Below, piece by piece: positions 42,263 through 51,336 of a DNA stretch of 64,000 nt. The translations under genes were made by a program, and so were the position numbers. The stretch is taken from NCBI RefSeq assembly GCF_036429475.1, contig NZ_CP144125.1:2170001-2234000 (forward strand). Direction: 5' to 3'. Position 1 is the first letter of the stretch. Every line of letters begins with the position of its first letter. Below the pieces are notes generated by a model. The model made no database searches and had not been told where the DNA came from. It worked only from the letters and a program-made list of their open reading frames with translations. The DNA comes from Halalkalicoccus sp. CGA53 (GTDB taxonomy: Archaea; Halobacteriota; Halobacteria; Halobacteriales; Halalkalicoccaceae).

Positions 42263-44041
42263 ATGGATCTGCCACTCCGGCGACGGGAGTTCCTCGTCAC
42301 CGGAACGGCTCTCGCCGCGTGGACTGCGGGCTGCATGCAGACCGAGGAGGGCGACGAGGAGCGGACGCCGTCGGGGAGCGACGACGACGGCCCGAGCGGG
42401 CTATCGACCGAAGCCGAGACGGGGGACGAAGCGCCCACCGAGACCGAAGAACCAGCCGAGACGGAGACGGAGGAACCGACCGAGACTGAGGAACCGACCG
42501 AGGTCGAAGAATCGACTGAAACGGAGACCGAAGAGCCGACCGAGACTGAGACCGAAGACCTCCCTGAAACGGAGACCGAGACCGAAGAACCGACCGAGAC
42601 GGAGACGGAGGAGCCGACCGAGACGGAGACTGACGACGAGGGGACGGGTGAGGAGAACGGGGAGACCGACGACGAACACGGGGAGGCCGACGACGAGGAT
42701 GCCGACGACGAACCCGAGGAAACCGACGATGAAGAGGAGCCGGAGGGGCCGAGCGCCTCGATCGACGCCTCGCTGGCCTCCGAGGCGGTGCCCAACGGGT
42801 ACGTCTTCGAGGCCGACGTCGACGAGGGCGACGAACCGATCGGTTCCACCCGGTGGGAGTTCGGCGACGGCAGCGACGGGGAGGGGGAGTCGGTCGCACA
42901 CGCCTACGACGACCCGGGCGAGTACACCGTCTCGCTGACCGTCGAGGACGACGTCGGCGAGACCGACCGCGTGGAGGAGACGATCACGGTCGAGGAACGC
43001 CCCGACGGCCGGCCGATCACGGGACGCTTCTTCCCCGAACTCGTTGGGGTGGACGAAGCCCTCCTGGAGCTCGTCGAATCCCACGACGTCGGCGGGGCGA
43101 CCGTCGCGGTGAACCACGAGGGCGAGTTCGTCCATTCCCGGGGATACGGCTGGCACGACCGCGAGCGGGGCGGGGCGGTCGCGCCGGACGCGCTCGTACG
43201 TATCGCGAGCGTCACCAAGCCGATGACCGCCGCGGCGGTACGACGCCTCGACGCCGAGGGTGCCATCGATCTCGACGAGCCGGCGCTCGATCTGATCGAC
43301 GTCGAACCGCAGGAGGGCGAGGAGCCGGACGACCGGCTCTCGGAGATCACGGTCGGACACCTGCTCGATCACCGGGCCGGGTGGGACCGCGACGCGACGT
43401 TCGACCCGCTCTTCCAGCCGATCGAGATCGCGAACGAACTCGGACTGGATCGGCCGCCGGAGCCGCGGGAGATCGCCCGCTTCGTCCTCGGCCGTCCCCT
43501 CCAGTTCGACCCCGGCTCTCGACGCGTCTACTCGAACTTCGGCTACCTGCTGCTCGGCCTGCTGATCGAGGACGTGACGGGGCGGTCGTACGACGAGTAC
43601 GTGAGAGCGGAGGTGCTCGACCCCGTCGGCTCCGAGGAGGTGGTCCCGGCGCGCAACCTCCCCGAGGACCGACCCGACCGCGAGGTCGCCTACGACGACG
43701 GCCGGACCTGCTACAACGCGGTCGACCTCGACCGGGGGGACGACGTCGCCTGTGCGGACGGCGGGATCGACGTCGAGTCGATGGACGCCGCGGCGGGGTT
43801 GGTCGCCTCCGCACCGGCGGTCGCCCGGTTCATGGCGGCGTACGAGCTCGACGGCACACAGCGGTCGGGAGCCCCCTCGCAGCGACGGACGACCCACGGC
43901 TGGTTCACCGACGGGACGAGCGCGGTCGCCCGACAGGGTTCGGATGGGATCGACGTCGTCGTCCTCTGTAACTCGCGCGTGCCGACCGAGGATCTCGACG
44001 ACGCCATCGAGACGGCGATCGACCGAGTGGAGTGGCCCTAG
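42263..44041 (+). CDS. Tat lipoprotein with PKD domain and class C beta-lactamase-like serine hydrolase
   Basis: A 592-residue exported protein. RRREFLVTG is a Tat motif and AGC a lipobox at about residue 24. Residues about 50-165 are a Glu/Thr tandem-repeat linker, about 168-252 a PKD domain (YVFEADVDEGDEPIGSTRWE, then AYDDPGEYTVSL), and 265-592 a serine beta-lactamase-like domain. Its catalytic motifs are Ser316-Val-Thr-Lys319, Tyr423-Ser-Asn and His545-Gly. Archaea lack peptidoglycan, so the substrate is probably a peptide or ester outside the cell. It overlaps pheT by four bases, tail to tail. Confidence 0.87.
   Translation: MDLPLRRREFLVTGTALAAWTAGCMQTEEGDEERTPSGSDDDGPSGLSTEAETGDEAPTETEEPAETETEEPTETEEPTEVEESTETETEEPTETETEDLPETETETEEPTETETEEPTETETDDEGTGEENGETDDEHGEADDEDADDEPEETDDEEEPEGPSASIDASLASEAVPNGYVFEADVDEGDEPIGSTRWEFGDGSDGEGESVAHAYDDPGEYTVSLTVEDDVGETDRVEETITVEERPDGRPITGRFFPELVGVDEALLELVESHDVGGATVAVNHEGEFVHSRGYGWHDRERGGAVAPDALVRIASVTKPMTAAAVRRLDAEGAIDLDEPALDLIDVEPQEGEEPDDRLSEITVGHLLDHRAGWDRDATFDPLFQPIEIANELGLDRPPEPREIARFVLGRPLQFDPGSRRVYSNFGYLLLGLLIEDVTGRSYDEYVRAEVLDPVGSEEVVPARNLPEDRPDREVAYDDGRTCYNAVDLDRGDDVACADGGIDVESMDAAAGLVASAPAVARFMAAYELDGTQRSGAPSQRRTTHGWFTDGTSAVARQGSDGIDVVVLCNSRVPTEDLDDAIETAIDRVEWP
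42439..42633 (+). repeat. Degenerate tandem repeats coding Glu/Thr-Pro units
   Basis: The block is built from repeats of about 15-24 nt around GAGACGGAGACGGAGGAACC, GACCGAG and close variants, encoding ETETEEPT units. It forms the surface linker of the PKD/hydrolase lipoprotein and is a likely site of length change by slippage. Confidence 0.7.
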
Positions 44042-45792
44042 GTCAGTGAGTCGAGGTCGAACTCGAACGCCGCGACCGGGAGTTCGAGGTCGCACGCGAC
44101 GAGCACCCGGGGATGGAGCTCACCGAGGACCCCCACCCGCTCGTCGTCGATCACGACCGCGGCGGATCGGCCCTCGACGAACGACGGGTGTTCGATAGCA
44201 GGTGTCTCTAGCTCCGCACCGAACGCCCGGCAGAGCCCCTGGAGTCGTGCCCGCGCGTCCTCGTAGGAGGCGTCCGTCCGGGCGAGGACGCCCGCGACGT
44301 GACGTCGCTCCGCGAGGCCCGTCTCCGTCCCCTCCTCGCGCTCCATCACGAGCCCGATCTCCGAGAGCTCCTGCGGGTAGCGCCGGTGGGTGTTGTTCGA
44401 GAGCACCGTCAGCAGCGACGGCAGCGCCCACGTCCGGACGATCTCGTACTCCTCGCTGTACGGCTCGCGGATCCGCGCCGGCTCGCCCCCGCCGAGGACC
44501 TCCGTACCCGGCTCGACGCTCATCCGGGAGAACGTCGCCTCTTCGCTCGTGAGGTGGAAGTTCAGCAGGTCCTCGAAGCCCATCCCCACGAGCGTCTCCC
44601 GCGCCGCGTCCTCCAGTCGGCTCCGCTCGTGACGCCCGCCGACCGTTCCGACGTCGGGATAGCGGGGTACGAGGTCGCCGAAGCCGTAGGCGCGACCCAC
44701 GTCGTCGACGAGGTCGATCGGGTGGAGTACGTCGACCCGGTAGGCCGGGACCTTGACCTCGTAGTCGGTGAACGCCTCGCTACTCAGCTCCGAGACCCGC
44801 GCGTCGAGGCCAGCACGCTCGAAGCAGTCGATCGCCTCCTCGATCTCCAACCCTGTCCCGAGCACGCGCTCGATCCGGTCGTGGGCGACGAGCTTCGACT
44901 CGGTCTCGAGGTCGGGACGCAGCAGCTCTCGATCCGGGTAGCGCACCGTGACCTCCTCGATCGTCGCGCCGCGCGAGGCGAGCGCGTAGCAGACGATCGC
45001 GAGCATCCTGTCGATCGTCCACTGGTCGGTGCCGGTCATCTCGACCAGCAGTTCCCGCGTGTCGGTCGTCACCTCGGTGCGTCGACCGTTGATCACCGGC
45101 GGGAACGAGAACAGCCCGATCTCGTCGTAGATCGCCGGCATCCTCCCGTAGTCCTCGACGATCGTGGCGTACTCGCGGCCGGTCGGATGCTCCGTAAGCA
45201 CCTCGCCGGGGGTTAGCTCGGCGTCCGAGTCGAGGGGGACGAACCGCTCGCCGTCGGGCTCGACGCCCGTGTAGCGGATCGTCGGCCGGTTCTCGGCCGT
45301 CCCGGGGCCGCTTTCGTCCGACCCGTCGGAGGCCGTCCGGGCCGCACGACCTTTCAGCATCGCCAGATCGTGGACCCCGATCGCGCCCTTCGCCCGGCCG
45401 CGGCCCATCGTCGCGTGCAGCTTCTCCTGGAGTTGGATCAGCGAGTCGAGCGTCCGCTCGTCGAGCGAGAGTCCCCTGACGATCGCCCCGGTGACGTACG
45501 GCCGTTCCTCGGGCACCGACTCCTCGACCTCGATCACCCAGTCCGCGCTGTTCGTCCTGGGGACCGAGATCCCCCGGTCGAGCCCGTAGTGATACCGGAG
45601 CGAACGGGCGACCCCCTCGACCGAGAGCCGGTCGAGTCGATCGGGCGCGAACTCGAACTGGAGCTCTCCCTCCTCAGTTTCGCCCTCGTACTCGAGCCCC
45701 AGACCGAAGAGGTCGGCTTTCAGCTCCTCATCGTCTTTCTCAGTGCCGGCGAGCGAGCGAAGCTCGTCCGTGTCGATGTCGACGACGGGCAT
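44038..45792 (-). CDS. pheT: Phenylalanyl-tRNA synthetase beta subunit
   Basis: A 584-residue archaeal-type PheT (B1, B3/B4, B5 and catalytic-like domains, without the bacterial N-terminal tRNA-binding or C-terminal FDX domains). Typical stretches are MPVVDIDTDELRSLAG, the B3/B4 editing segment with EIGLFSFPPVINGRRTEV, and the C-terminal FEDLLNFHLTSEEATFSRM. It joins PheS in an alpha2-beta2 enzyme charging tRNA-Phe. The ATG at 45792 overlaps the pheS stop by one base (TGATG); the extra N-terminal residues of a longer frame are not protein-like. Confidence 0.93.
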   Translation of the reverse strand: MPVVDIDTDELRSLAGTEKDDEELKADLFGLGLEYEGETEEGELQFEFAPDRLDRLSVEGVARSLRYHYGLDRGISVPRTNSADWVIEVEESVPEERPYVTGAIVRGLSLDERTLDSLIQLQEKLHATMGRGRAKGAIGVHDLAMLKGRAARTASDGSDESGPGTAENRPTIRYTGVEPDGERFVPLDSDAELTPGEVLTEHPTGREYATIVEDYGRMPAIYDEIGLFSFPPVINGRRTEVTTDTRELLVEMTGTDQWTIDRMLAIVCYALASRGATIEEVTVRYPDRELLRPDLETESKLVAHDRIERVLGTGLEIEEAIDCFERAGLDARVSELSSEAFTDYEVKVPAYRVDVLHPIDLVDDVGRAYGFGDLVPRYPDVGTVGGRHERSRLEDAARETLVGMGFEDLLNFHLTSEEATFSRMSVEPGTEVLGGGEPARIREPYSEEYEIVRTWALPSLLTVLSNNTHRRYPQELSEIGLVMEREEGTETGLAERRHVAGVLARTDASYEDARARLQGLCRAFGAELETPAIEHPSFVEGRSAAVVIDDERVGVLGELHPRVLVACDLELPVAAFEFDLDSLT

Positions 45793-47309
45793 CAGTAGAT
45801 CGCCTCCGCGTTCCGGAGGAAGTCGATGTCGACGAGCGTGCCGTGGAGGTCGCGGATGTCCTCCGCGCCGGTGACGAGCATCGCGAGGCGTTCGAGCGCG
45901 AGCCCCCACGCCATCACGTCACACTCCACCCCGAGCGGTTCGAGGACCTCGGGACGGAACATACCCGAGTTGCCGATCTCGATCAGTTCGCCGGTCTCGG
46001 GGTGGTGTCCGAAGAGTTCGAAACTCGGCTCCGTGTACGGGTTGTAGTGGGGTTTGAACTGGATGTCGGTGATGCCGAAGCTCGCGTAGAACTCGGTGAA
46101 CGTCCCCATCAGGTCCCGTACCGAGAGCTCCTCGGCCATCACCCAGCCCTCGATCTGGAAGAACTCGAGGAGGTGTGTCGGGTCGAGCGTGTCGTTTCTG
46201 TAGACCTTCTCGACCGAGAAGTACCGCTGTGGGGGTTCGAGCGTTCCGACCGCGTGTCCGGAGAGGTAGCGCATCGAGAGCGAGGTGGTGTGGCCGCGCA
46301 GTGCGATCTCTCTCGCCATCTCCTCGGACCAGGGCGAGTGATACCCCTCTCCGTCCGGTCCGACACCGTCCCTGTGTGCGGACTCGACTCGCGAGAGGAG
46401 GTCCTCGGGGAGGTCGTCGATCCGCTCGGGCGCCTCGAGCGAGAACCGGTCCCAGTGCGTACGTGCGGGGTGGTCCTGGGGCATGAACAGACAGTCGTTG
46501 ATCCAGAAGTCGGCGTCCGCGTGCGGCCCGTCCATCTCCCGGAAGCCCATCCCGATCAGGACGTCCTTCACCCTGTCCGCCGTCTGGCGGAGGACGTGTT
46601 TCCGGCCGGCCGGAGCGGTCGCGGCCTCCGCCTCGACGTTGTACGGCGCGAACTCGACCGTCTCCCAGTCACCGGAGGCCGCAGTCTCGCCGGTCAGTAA
46701 GTCGGAGGAGATCTCACCGACGGTATCTCGTTCCTCGAGGCCTTCCATCAGTGCGGTGACGCCCTCGTCGGTGAGCTTCACGGATCGGACGGTCCGTTCG
46801 GTCCGTTCGATCAGGTCGCGCCGGTCGAGCGCGTCGAGGGTCGCCTCGTCGTCGACTGAGCCGCCCGAAGAGATCGCCGAGAGCGCGGTCGCCTCCTCGT
46901 CCTCGCCGGCGTCGGGCGTCGCGGAAAGCTCACCGGAGTCGATCCCGCCCAGTCCTTTGCGTGCGAAGTTCGAGAGCGCGATGTCGACCTCCCCGCCCTC
47001 TAGACCGGAGCGGCCGATGATCTCGCCCATCGAAACGGAAGAGTCGTCGGCCCCGAGGTCGAGTGCCGTCTCGTAGAGCCGTCGTTCGGGCAGACCGCTC
47101 TCGGCGTAGCTCTCGCCCTCCTCCGTGAGCGTGAGCGTCTCCTCGGTCTCCTCTGCGACCGAGAGCAGCCCCGCCTCCTCGAGGGCGAACGCCGCTCCCG
47201 TGATCGTCTCCGGTTTCTCCCCCGTCTCGTCGGCGATTCGATCAATCTCCCGGTACTCCTCGGCGCTCGCCGCCCGGAGGACGGCGACCTGTGTCGCTGG
47301 TAGTCTCAT
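45792..47309 (-). CDS. pheS: Phenylalanyl-tRNA synthetase alpha subunit
   Basis: A 505-residue archaeal-type PheS. The N-terminal 230 residues are winged-helix DNA/tRNA-binding-like domains (LPATQVAVLRAASAEEYREI, RSVKLTDEGVTALMEG). The class II catalytic core follows: motif 1 near GFREMDGPHADADFWINDCL, motif 2 RYFSVEKVYRNDTLDPTHLLEFFQIEG, and motif 3 in MAWGLALERLAML. It is translated just ahead of pheT. A weak CGCTAAGCG element lies about 30 nt upstream, and a Phe-rich short ORF with a better TATA box precedes it by about 90 bp. Confidence 0.94.
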   Translation of the reverse strand: MRLPATQVAVLRAASAEEYREIDRIADETGEKPETITGAAFALEEAGLLSVAEETEETLTLTEEGESYAESGLPERRLYETALDLGADDSSVSMGEIIGRSGLEGGEVDIALSNFARKGLGGIDSGELSATPDAGEDEEATALSAISSGGSVDDEATLDALDRRDLIERTERTVRSVKLTDEGVTALMEGLEERDTVGEISSDLLTGETAASGDWETVEFAPYNVEAEAATAPAGRKHVLRQTADRVKDVLIGMGFREMDGPHADADFWINDCLFMPQDHPARTHWDRFSLEAPERIDDLPEDLLSRVESAHRDGVGPDGEGYHSPWSEEMAREIALRGHTTSLSMRYLSGHAVGTLEPPQRYFSVEKVYRNDTLDPTHLLEFFQIEGWVMAEELSVRDLMGTFTEFYASFGITDIQFKPHYNPYTEPSFELFGHHPETGELIEIGNSGMFRPEVLEPLGVECDVMAWGLALERLAMLVTGAEDIRDLHGTLVDIDFLRNAEAIY

Positions 47310-47400
47310 TGTCGGTGTCGTTTCGGAGCAGTCGCTTAGCGGTTCCGGACTCCGTGGACGGGTTCACGCGAGACGTGCGCTCGCGATCCGTCGCCCGCAG

Positions 47401-47481
47401 CTAGGTGAAAAAGCCGAACCCGTCGACGCTCGCGGCCTGCTCGCGTGCGGTTCGGACACCGGTTTCGGGTTCGGAAACCAT
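47401..47481 (-). CDS. Putative Phe-rich leader peptide upstream of pheST
   Basis: A 26-codon ORF, reading MVSEPETGVRTAREQAASVD and then Gly-Phe-Gly-Phe-Phe-Thr before TAG. A GTTTATC box lies almost exactly 27 nt before its ATG, so it would start a leaderless transcript running into pheS, whose ATG is 91 bp after the ORF. Three of the last six residues are Phe. The TTT-TTC codons create a T5 run (CTTTTTC), the usual archaeal termination signal. The resemblance to attenuation leader peptides of aminoacyl-tRNA synthetase operons is by position and codon content only. Confidence 0.45.
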   Translation of the reverse strand: MVSEPETGVRTAREQAASVDGFGFFT

Positions 47482-47591
47482 ACGGACGGATTCGGGTATC
47501 CGATGATAAACGTTGCCGTGGACGGGCGTCCCTCGGGACGGGCGGCCGCTCGTAGGGATCGTCGTAGAAGCTCATACTCTCTCGATCACGA

Positions 47592-47654
47592 ACCGAACGA
47601 CACCGGGGACGTGTCTGTCTGAGAGACCCGGTTGGCTACGACGATCCCTTTCAG
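47592..47654 (-). repeat. 63-nt dispersed repeat, copy B, abutting a stop codon
   Basis: The second copy of the block at 10501-10563, ungapped with 48 of 63 matches. Its end includes the TGA stop (47651-47653) of the small membrane protein gene. The best-conserved stretch is GGCTACGACGAT at 47633-47644. Confidence 0.55.
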
Positions 47655-47851
47655 TGTACATCCGCGATCCGTTCGACGGCGACGACGAGCCGATAGAGGA
47701 GGTAGGTCGGGACGACCAGCAGCACGAGTATCAGTGGGACGAGCACCCCGAGCAGGACGTTTCCGGTGAGAACGCCGTACACGAGTATCACGACCGACAA
47801 CAGGCCCACCGCGAGGGAGAGAGCGGTGGGGAATCCGTCGGTGGAGAGCAT
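47651..47851 (-). CDS. Small two-helix membrane protein
   Basis: A 66-residue protein, MLSTDGFPTALSLAVGLLSV onward, with two hydrophobic helices (about residues 8-30 and 34-54) joined by a short GNVLL turn, and a charged cytoplasmic tail VAVERIADVH. I do not recognise the family. Haloarchaea encode many such short membrane proteins. Its stop lies in copy B of the 63-nt repeat. The preceding gene on the strand is trxA, with a gap of about 75 bp, so cotranscription is possible. Confidence 0.75.
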   Translation of the reverse strand: MLSTDGFPTALSLAVGLLSVVILVYGVLTGNVLLGVLVPLILVLLVVPTYLLYRLVVAVERIADVH

Positions 47852-47926
47852 CGATATGGGCGGAGTCGATGACGAAGAGCCATGAGTGTTCGGGCCGGTC
47901 GAGCATCCCCCGTCCAGTGGTTCGCG

Positions 47927-48349
47927 TCAGTTCGCGTGTCGGTCGATCAGTTCGGAGAGTACCGTGCGGTCCTGCATTCCGACCAGCCGTTCGACCTGCT
48001 CGCCGTCGGAGAATAGCAAGAGCGTGGGCACGCTCCGGACGCCGTACTCCATCGCGATCTGCCGGTTGCGGTCGATGTCCACCTTCGCGACGGCCGCGGG
48101 CGAGTCGGCCGCGACGGCTTCCACGACCGGGGCGAGCATCTGACACGGCCCGCACCACTCGGCGTGGAAGTCCACGAGCACGACGTCGTGGTCGGCGACC
48201 ACCGCCGAGAACTCCTCTCTCCTTCGGATCTCGATCGGTTCGTTCGGTGTCCCCTCTCTCCCCTCTGAAGCGTCCTCGGCCTCAACCTGCGAGACCAACT
48301 CCTCTCGCTTCCGTTGCCTGATCGCCTCGATATCGTCCGCGTCACTCAT
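47927..48349 (-). CDS. trxA: Thioredoxin
   Basis: A 140-residue thioredoxin with active site WCGPC at residues 65-69 in VLVDFHAEWCGPCQ, a cis-Pro in GVRSVPTLLLF, and the usual strand order. The N-terminus adds about 45 mostly charged residues (RQRKREELVSQVEAEDASEG) that are probably disordered, a frequent haloarchaeal feature. It is cytosolic, for disulfide reduction. An ACTTATTC box about 27 nt upstream confirms the ATG at 48349. The thrS gene precedes it on the same strand after a 43-bp gap. Confidence 0.92.
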   Translation of the reverse strand: MSDADDIEAIRQRKREELVSQVEAEDASEGREGTPNEPIEIRRREEFSAVVADHDVVLVDFHAEWCGPCQMLAPVVEAVAADSPAAVAKVDIDRNRQIAMEYGVRSVPTLLLFSDGEQVERLVGMQDRTVLSELIDRHAN

Positions 48350-48392
48350 AACGAGCGACTACGGACCGGAGGAGAATAAGTGAACCTCTCGA

Positions 48393-50348
48393 TTACTCCG
48401 AGAGGAAGTCGGGGATCACGCGTTTCTCTTCGACCTCGCGTTCGAGGTGCGAGCGGAACGTCTCGGAGTCGACGTCGCTCGCCTCGCGCTCGAAGCGATC
48501 ACGAACGGAGAGCGTGCCTGCCTCGGCCTCGTTCCCGCCGAGGATCAGCATGTAGGGGACCCGGTCGTCGTGCGCCGTCTGGATCTTCTTCCCGAGCGTC
48601 CACGAGCGCTCTTCGATCTCGACGCGGAAGCTCCCCAGTAGATCTGCGACCTCACGGGCGTAGTCGAGGGTGTCGTCGCTCACGGTGAGGATCCGGACCT
48701 GTTCGGGTGCGAGCCAGGTCGGGAAGTCGCCCGCGAACTGCTCGATCAGCACGCCCATGAACCGTTCCATACTCCCGAGCAGCGCCCGGTGGACCATCAC
48801 CGGGCGGTGTTCCTCGTTGTCATCTCCCACGTAGGTCAGGTCGAGGCGTTCGGGGATGTTGAAGTCCAGCTGGACGGTGCCGACGGTCCACTCCCGACCG
48901 ATCACGTCGCGGGCGTCGAGACCGATCTTCGGGCCGTAGAAGGCGGCTTCGCCCTCCTCGAGTTCGTACTCCAGTCCCGCCTCCTCGAGGGCGTCGCGGA
49001 GGGATTCAGTCGCTCTCGACCAGATCTCGTCGCTGCCGACGGCGTGCTCGCCCTTCGTCTCCAGCTTGTAGATCACCTCGAAATCGAACTCGCCGTAGAT
49101 CTGTTCGATCACCTCGAGCGTGCGCGAGATCTCGGCCTGGATCTGGTCCTCGCGGATGAACGCGTGGCCGTCGTCCTGGGTCATCCCACGCACTCGCAAG
49201 AGTCCCGAGAGCTCGCCGGACTGCTCGTTCCGATAGACGTTGCCGAACTCGGAGAACCTGACCGGGAGGTCCCTGTAGGAGCGGACCTGCTGGTCGTAGA
49301 TGTAGGCGTGGTTCGCACAGTTCATCGGCTTCAGACCGTACTCGGTGGCGTCCTCTCTCTCCCCGCCGGCGCTCGCCTGGTGCCACGCGAACATTTCGTC
49401 GTCCTCTTTGAACGCGTCGTAGTGACCCGTCGGCTTCCAGAGTTCGGCCTTGTTGAGCTCCGGCGTGCGGACCTCCTCGTAGCCGAGGTCGTCGTTTTTC
49501 ACCCTGATGTACTCCTCGAGCTCCCGGCGGATCCGCATCCCGTTCGGGTGGAAGTGGACACAGCCCGGCGAGTGACTCGGCACCGAGAAGAGGTCCATCT
49601 CGCGGCCGATCTTCCGGTGGTCGCGCTCTTTGGCCTCCTCCCGGCGTTCGAGGAACGCGTCGAGTTCCTCCTCGGTCGGGAACGCGGTGCCGTAGACCCT
49701 GGTCAGGGATTCGTTGTCCTCGTCGCCGCGCCAGTAGGCCGCGCTCATCTCCAAGAGCGCGAAGCCGCCGATCTCGCCGGTGGAGGCGACGTGCGGGCCG
49801 CGACAGAGGTCGCGGAACTCTCCCTGCTCGTAGAAGCTGATCGGGTCGTCGCCGGCCGCCTCCTCGTCCAAAATGTCGAGTTTGAACGGGTTTTTCTCCT
49901 CGTGGTAGTGTGCGATCGCCTCCTCTCTCGGGAGTTCGACGCGCTCGACGGGGAGGTCGGTTTCGATGATCTCGTGTGCCTCGGCCTCGATCGCTTCTAA
50001 GTCCGACTCGTCCAGGTCGACACCGTGGACGTCGTAGTAGAATCCCCGGTCGGTCCACGGGCCGATCGCGAGCTTCGCCCCGGGGTGGAGTCTGAGCAGC
50101 GCCTGGGCGAAGACGTGGGCGGCGGTGTGACGCAGCGCGTCCGTGTACTCGTCGGCGGCGTCGGTGACGATCTCTATCTCGACGTCGCGCTCGATCGGCT
50201 GTTCTCGCGCCACCAGCTCGCCGTCGAGTTTGCCCGCGACGGTGTCGCGACCGAGGCCTGGTCCGATCTCGTAGGCCACGTCCTCGACGGTGGCCCCGGA
50301 TTCGACCTCGAGCGTCGAGCCGTCGGGCAGCGTCACGGTCACGCTCAT
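48393..50348 (-). CDS. thrS: Threonyl-tRNA synthetase, bacterial-type domain layout
   Basis: A 651-residue enzyme. It has an N-terminal TGS domain (residues 1-62, [20 protein letters not shown]), an N2 editing domain with HTAAH and CRGPHV zinc/editing motifs, then the class II core with motif 2 [13 protein letters not shown] and motif 3 in [12 protein letters not shown], and an anticodon-binding domain to [16 protein letters not shown]2 is the bacterial/eukaryotic arrangement, not the DTD-like editing domain of most euryarchaea. A TATAAATC box lies about 36 nt before the ATG, giving a short leader. Confidence 0.93.
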   Translation of the reverse strand: MSVTVTLPDGSTLEVESGATVEDVAYEIGPGLGRDTVAGKLDGELVAREQPIERDVEIEIVTDAADEYTDALRHTAAHVFAQALLRLHPGAKLAIGPWTDRGFYYDVHGVDLDESDLEAIEAEAHEIIETDLPVERVELPREEAIAHYHEEKNPFKLDILDEEAAGDDPISFYEQGEFRDLCRGPHVASTGEIGGFALLEMSAAYWRGDEDNESLTRVYGTAFPTEEELDAFLERREEAKERDHRKIGREMDLFSVPSHSPGCVHFHPNGMRIRRELEEYIRVKNDDLGYEEVRTPELNKAELWKPTGHYDAFKEDDEMFAWHQASAGGEREDATEYGLKPMNCANHAYIYDQQVRSYRDLPVRFSEFGNVYRNEQSGELSGLLRVRGMTQDDGHAFIREDQIQAEISRTLEVIEQIYGEFDFEVIYKLETKGEHAVGSDEIWSRATESLRDALEEAGLEYELEEGEAAFYGPKIGLDARDVIGREWTVGTVQLDFNIPERLDLTYVGDDNEEHRPVMVHRALLGSMERFMGVLIEQFAGDFPTWLAPEQVRILTVSDDTLDYAREVADLLGSFRVEIEERSWTLGKKIQTAHDDRVPYMLILGGNEAEAGTLSVRDRFEREASDVDSETFRSHLEREVEEKRVIPDFLSE

Positions 50349-50513
50349 ACCTACAGAGAGCCGAGGGCGGGTAGATAAGGATTTATACAGCGAGGGCCCG
50401 GCTTCGCCTCGTGGCGAACCGTTCTCCGCCAGGTATAACGAACGATCGTTACAAACGACGATCGACGTAGATACCTTTATGAGAACGAGCGATGTGCGAC
50501 CGTCTGAGTCCTT

Positions 50514-50777
50514 ATGGGTGGACGAATCAACGGCGTCACCCCGGGTGACCGAAAGCGTGTCGAGGAGCTGCTCGCGGGGGTCGGGGGGCGAGAGTTCGTC
50601 AGATCGGTCGAGATCGCCGAGGAGCTCGGGCTCTCGACGCGGGCCGCCGGACGGACGGTCGCCGCGCTCGCCGAGGCGGACTCGATCGAGGAGATCCGCA
50701 TCGAGGAGTGGTCGCGCGGGCGAACCGGCGGGACCACGTGGCTGGTCGAGCGCGACGGCACCGGGAGCCGACCCTGA
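50514..50777 (+). CDS. Small winged-helix protein, DUF7123-like
   Basis: An 87-residue protein, [20 protein letters not shown] then a helix-turn-helix ([26 protein letters not shown]) and a short basic wing [15 protein letters not shown]-like segment ending WLVERDG. It looks like a compact DNA-binding regulator; I recall a haloarchaeal family of this kind as DUF7123. A CCTTTAT box lies about 36 nt upstream, and a palindrome AACGATCGTT at 50441-50450 in the divergent thrS spacer could be an operator. Target unknown. Confidence 0.75.
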   Translation: MGGRINGVTPGDRKRVEELLAGVGGREFVRSVEIAEELGLSTRAAGRTVAALAEADSIEEIRIEEWSRGRTGGTTWLVERDGTGSRP

Positions 50778-50915
50778 GACAGTGCTCCGAGTGGATCGGG
50801 GATCGGCGACCGGAGAGCGCCGCCGTGGTCGGTTCGGCCCGCGAGAGCGGCGCGTTCTGGCCGACCCACGGATGCAAAAAGCCTATAATCGCGACCGGGT
50901 TACGCTGAGGTAGCA

Positions 50916-51242
50916 ATGACGATAGAACCCCTGCCGCTGTTCCCGGGCTTCCCGGGGGGGATCGAACTGGCCGTGATCGTGCTGATCGCGATCCTGCTGT
51001 TCGGCGCGAACAAGATCCCGAAGCTCGCCCGGTCGACCGGACAGGCGATGGGCGAGTTCCAGAAGGGCCGTGAGGAGGTAGAACAGGAGCTGGCCGAGAT
51101 GCGCGACGGCGCGACCGGCGCGATCGAGGGCGACGACGACTTCGGCGAGCCCGAGACCGACGACACCGAGGCCGAACCCGAGATCGGCACCGAAGAGCAG
51201 GTCGAGGCCGAACCCGAGACCGAAACCGAGACGTCGACGTAG
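50916..51242 (+). CDS. tatA: Sec-independent translocase subunit TatA
   Basis: A 108-residue TatA/E protein: a short N-terminus, one membrane helix (GIELAVIVLIAILLFGANK), the FGxxKxP-like hinge LLFGANKIPKLARSTGQ, an amphipathic helix to about residue 60, and a strongly acidic tail rich in EPETETE. It oligomerises to form the Tat channel, used heavily by haloarchaea; several Tat substrates are encoded in this window. A CCTATAATC box lies about 27-30 nt before the ATG. No tatC is adjacent. Confidence 0.93.
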   Translation: MTIEPLPLFPGFPGGIELAVIVLIAILLFGANKIPKLARSTGQAMGEFQKGREEVEQELAEMRDGATGAIEGDDDFGEPETDDTEAEPEIGTEEQVEAEPETETETST

Positions 51243-51263
51243 TTTTTTCCAGTCGATCCCCGG

Positions 51264-51336
51264 GGACGTGTGGCCTAGTGGATAGGGCGAGAGGTTCCTA
51301 ACCTCTCGATCGCGGGTTCGAATCCCGTCACGTCCG
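51264..51336 (+). tRNA. tRNA-Arg (anticodon CCT)
   Basis: The 73-nt cloverleaf has acceptor stem GGACGTG/CACGTCC plus discriminator G. The anticodon stem AGAGG/CCTCT surrounds loop TTCCTAA, giving CCT (Arg, AGG). The T arm is GCGGG-TTCGAAT-CCCGT. CCA is not encoded. It lies 21 bp after tatA. Confidence 0.95.

Noticed and set aside
47336-47575. 79-codon minus frame starting MSFYDDPYE
   Set aside because: No promoter box at its start and Arg-rich after 20 residues; the TATA box inside it serves the shorter leader ORF instead.
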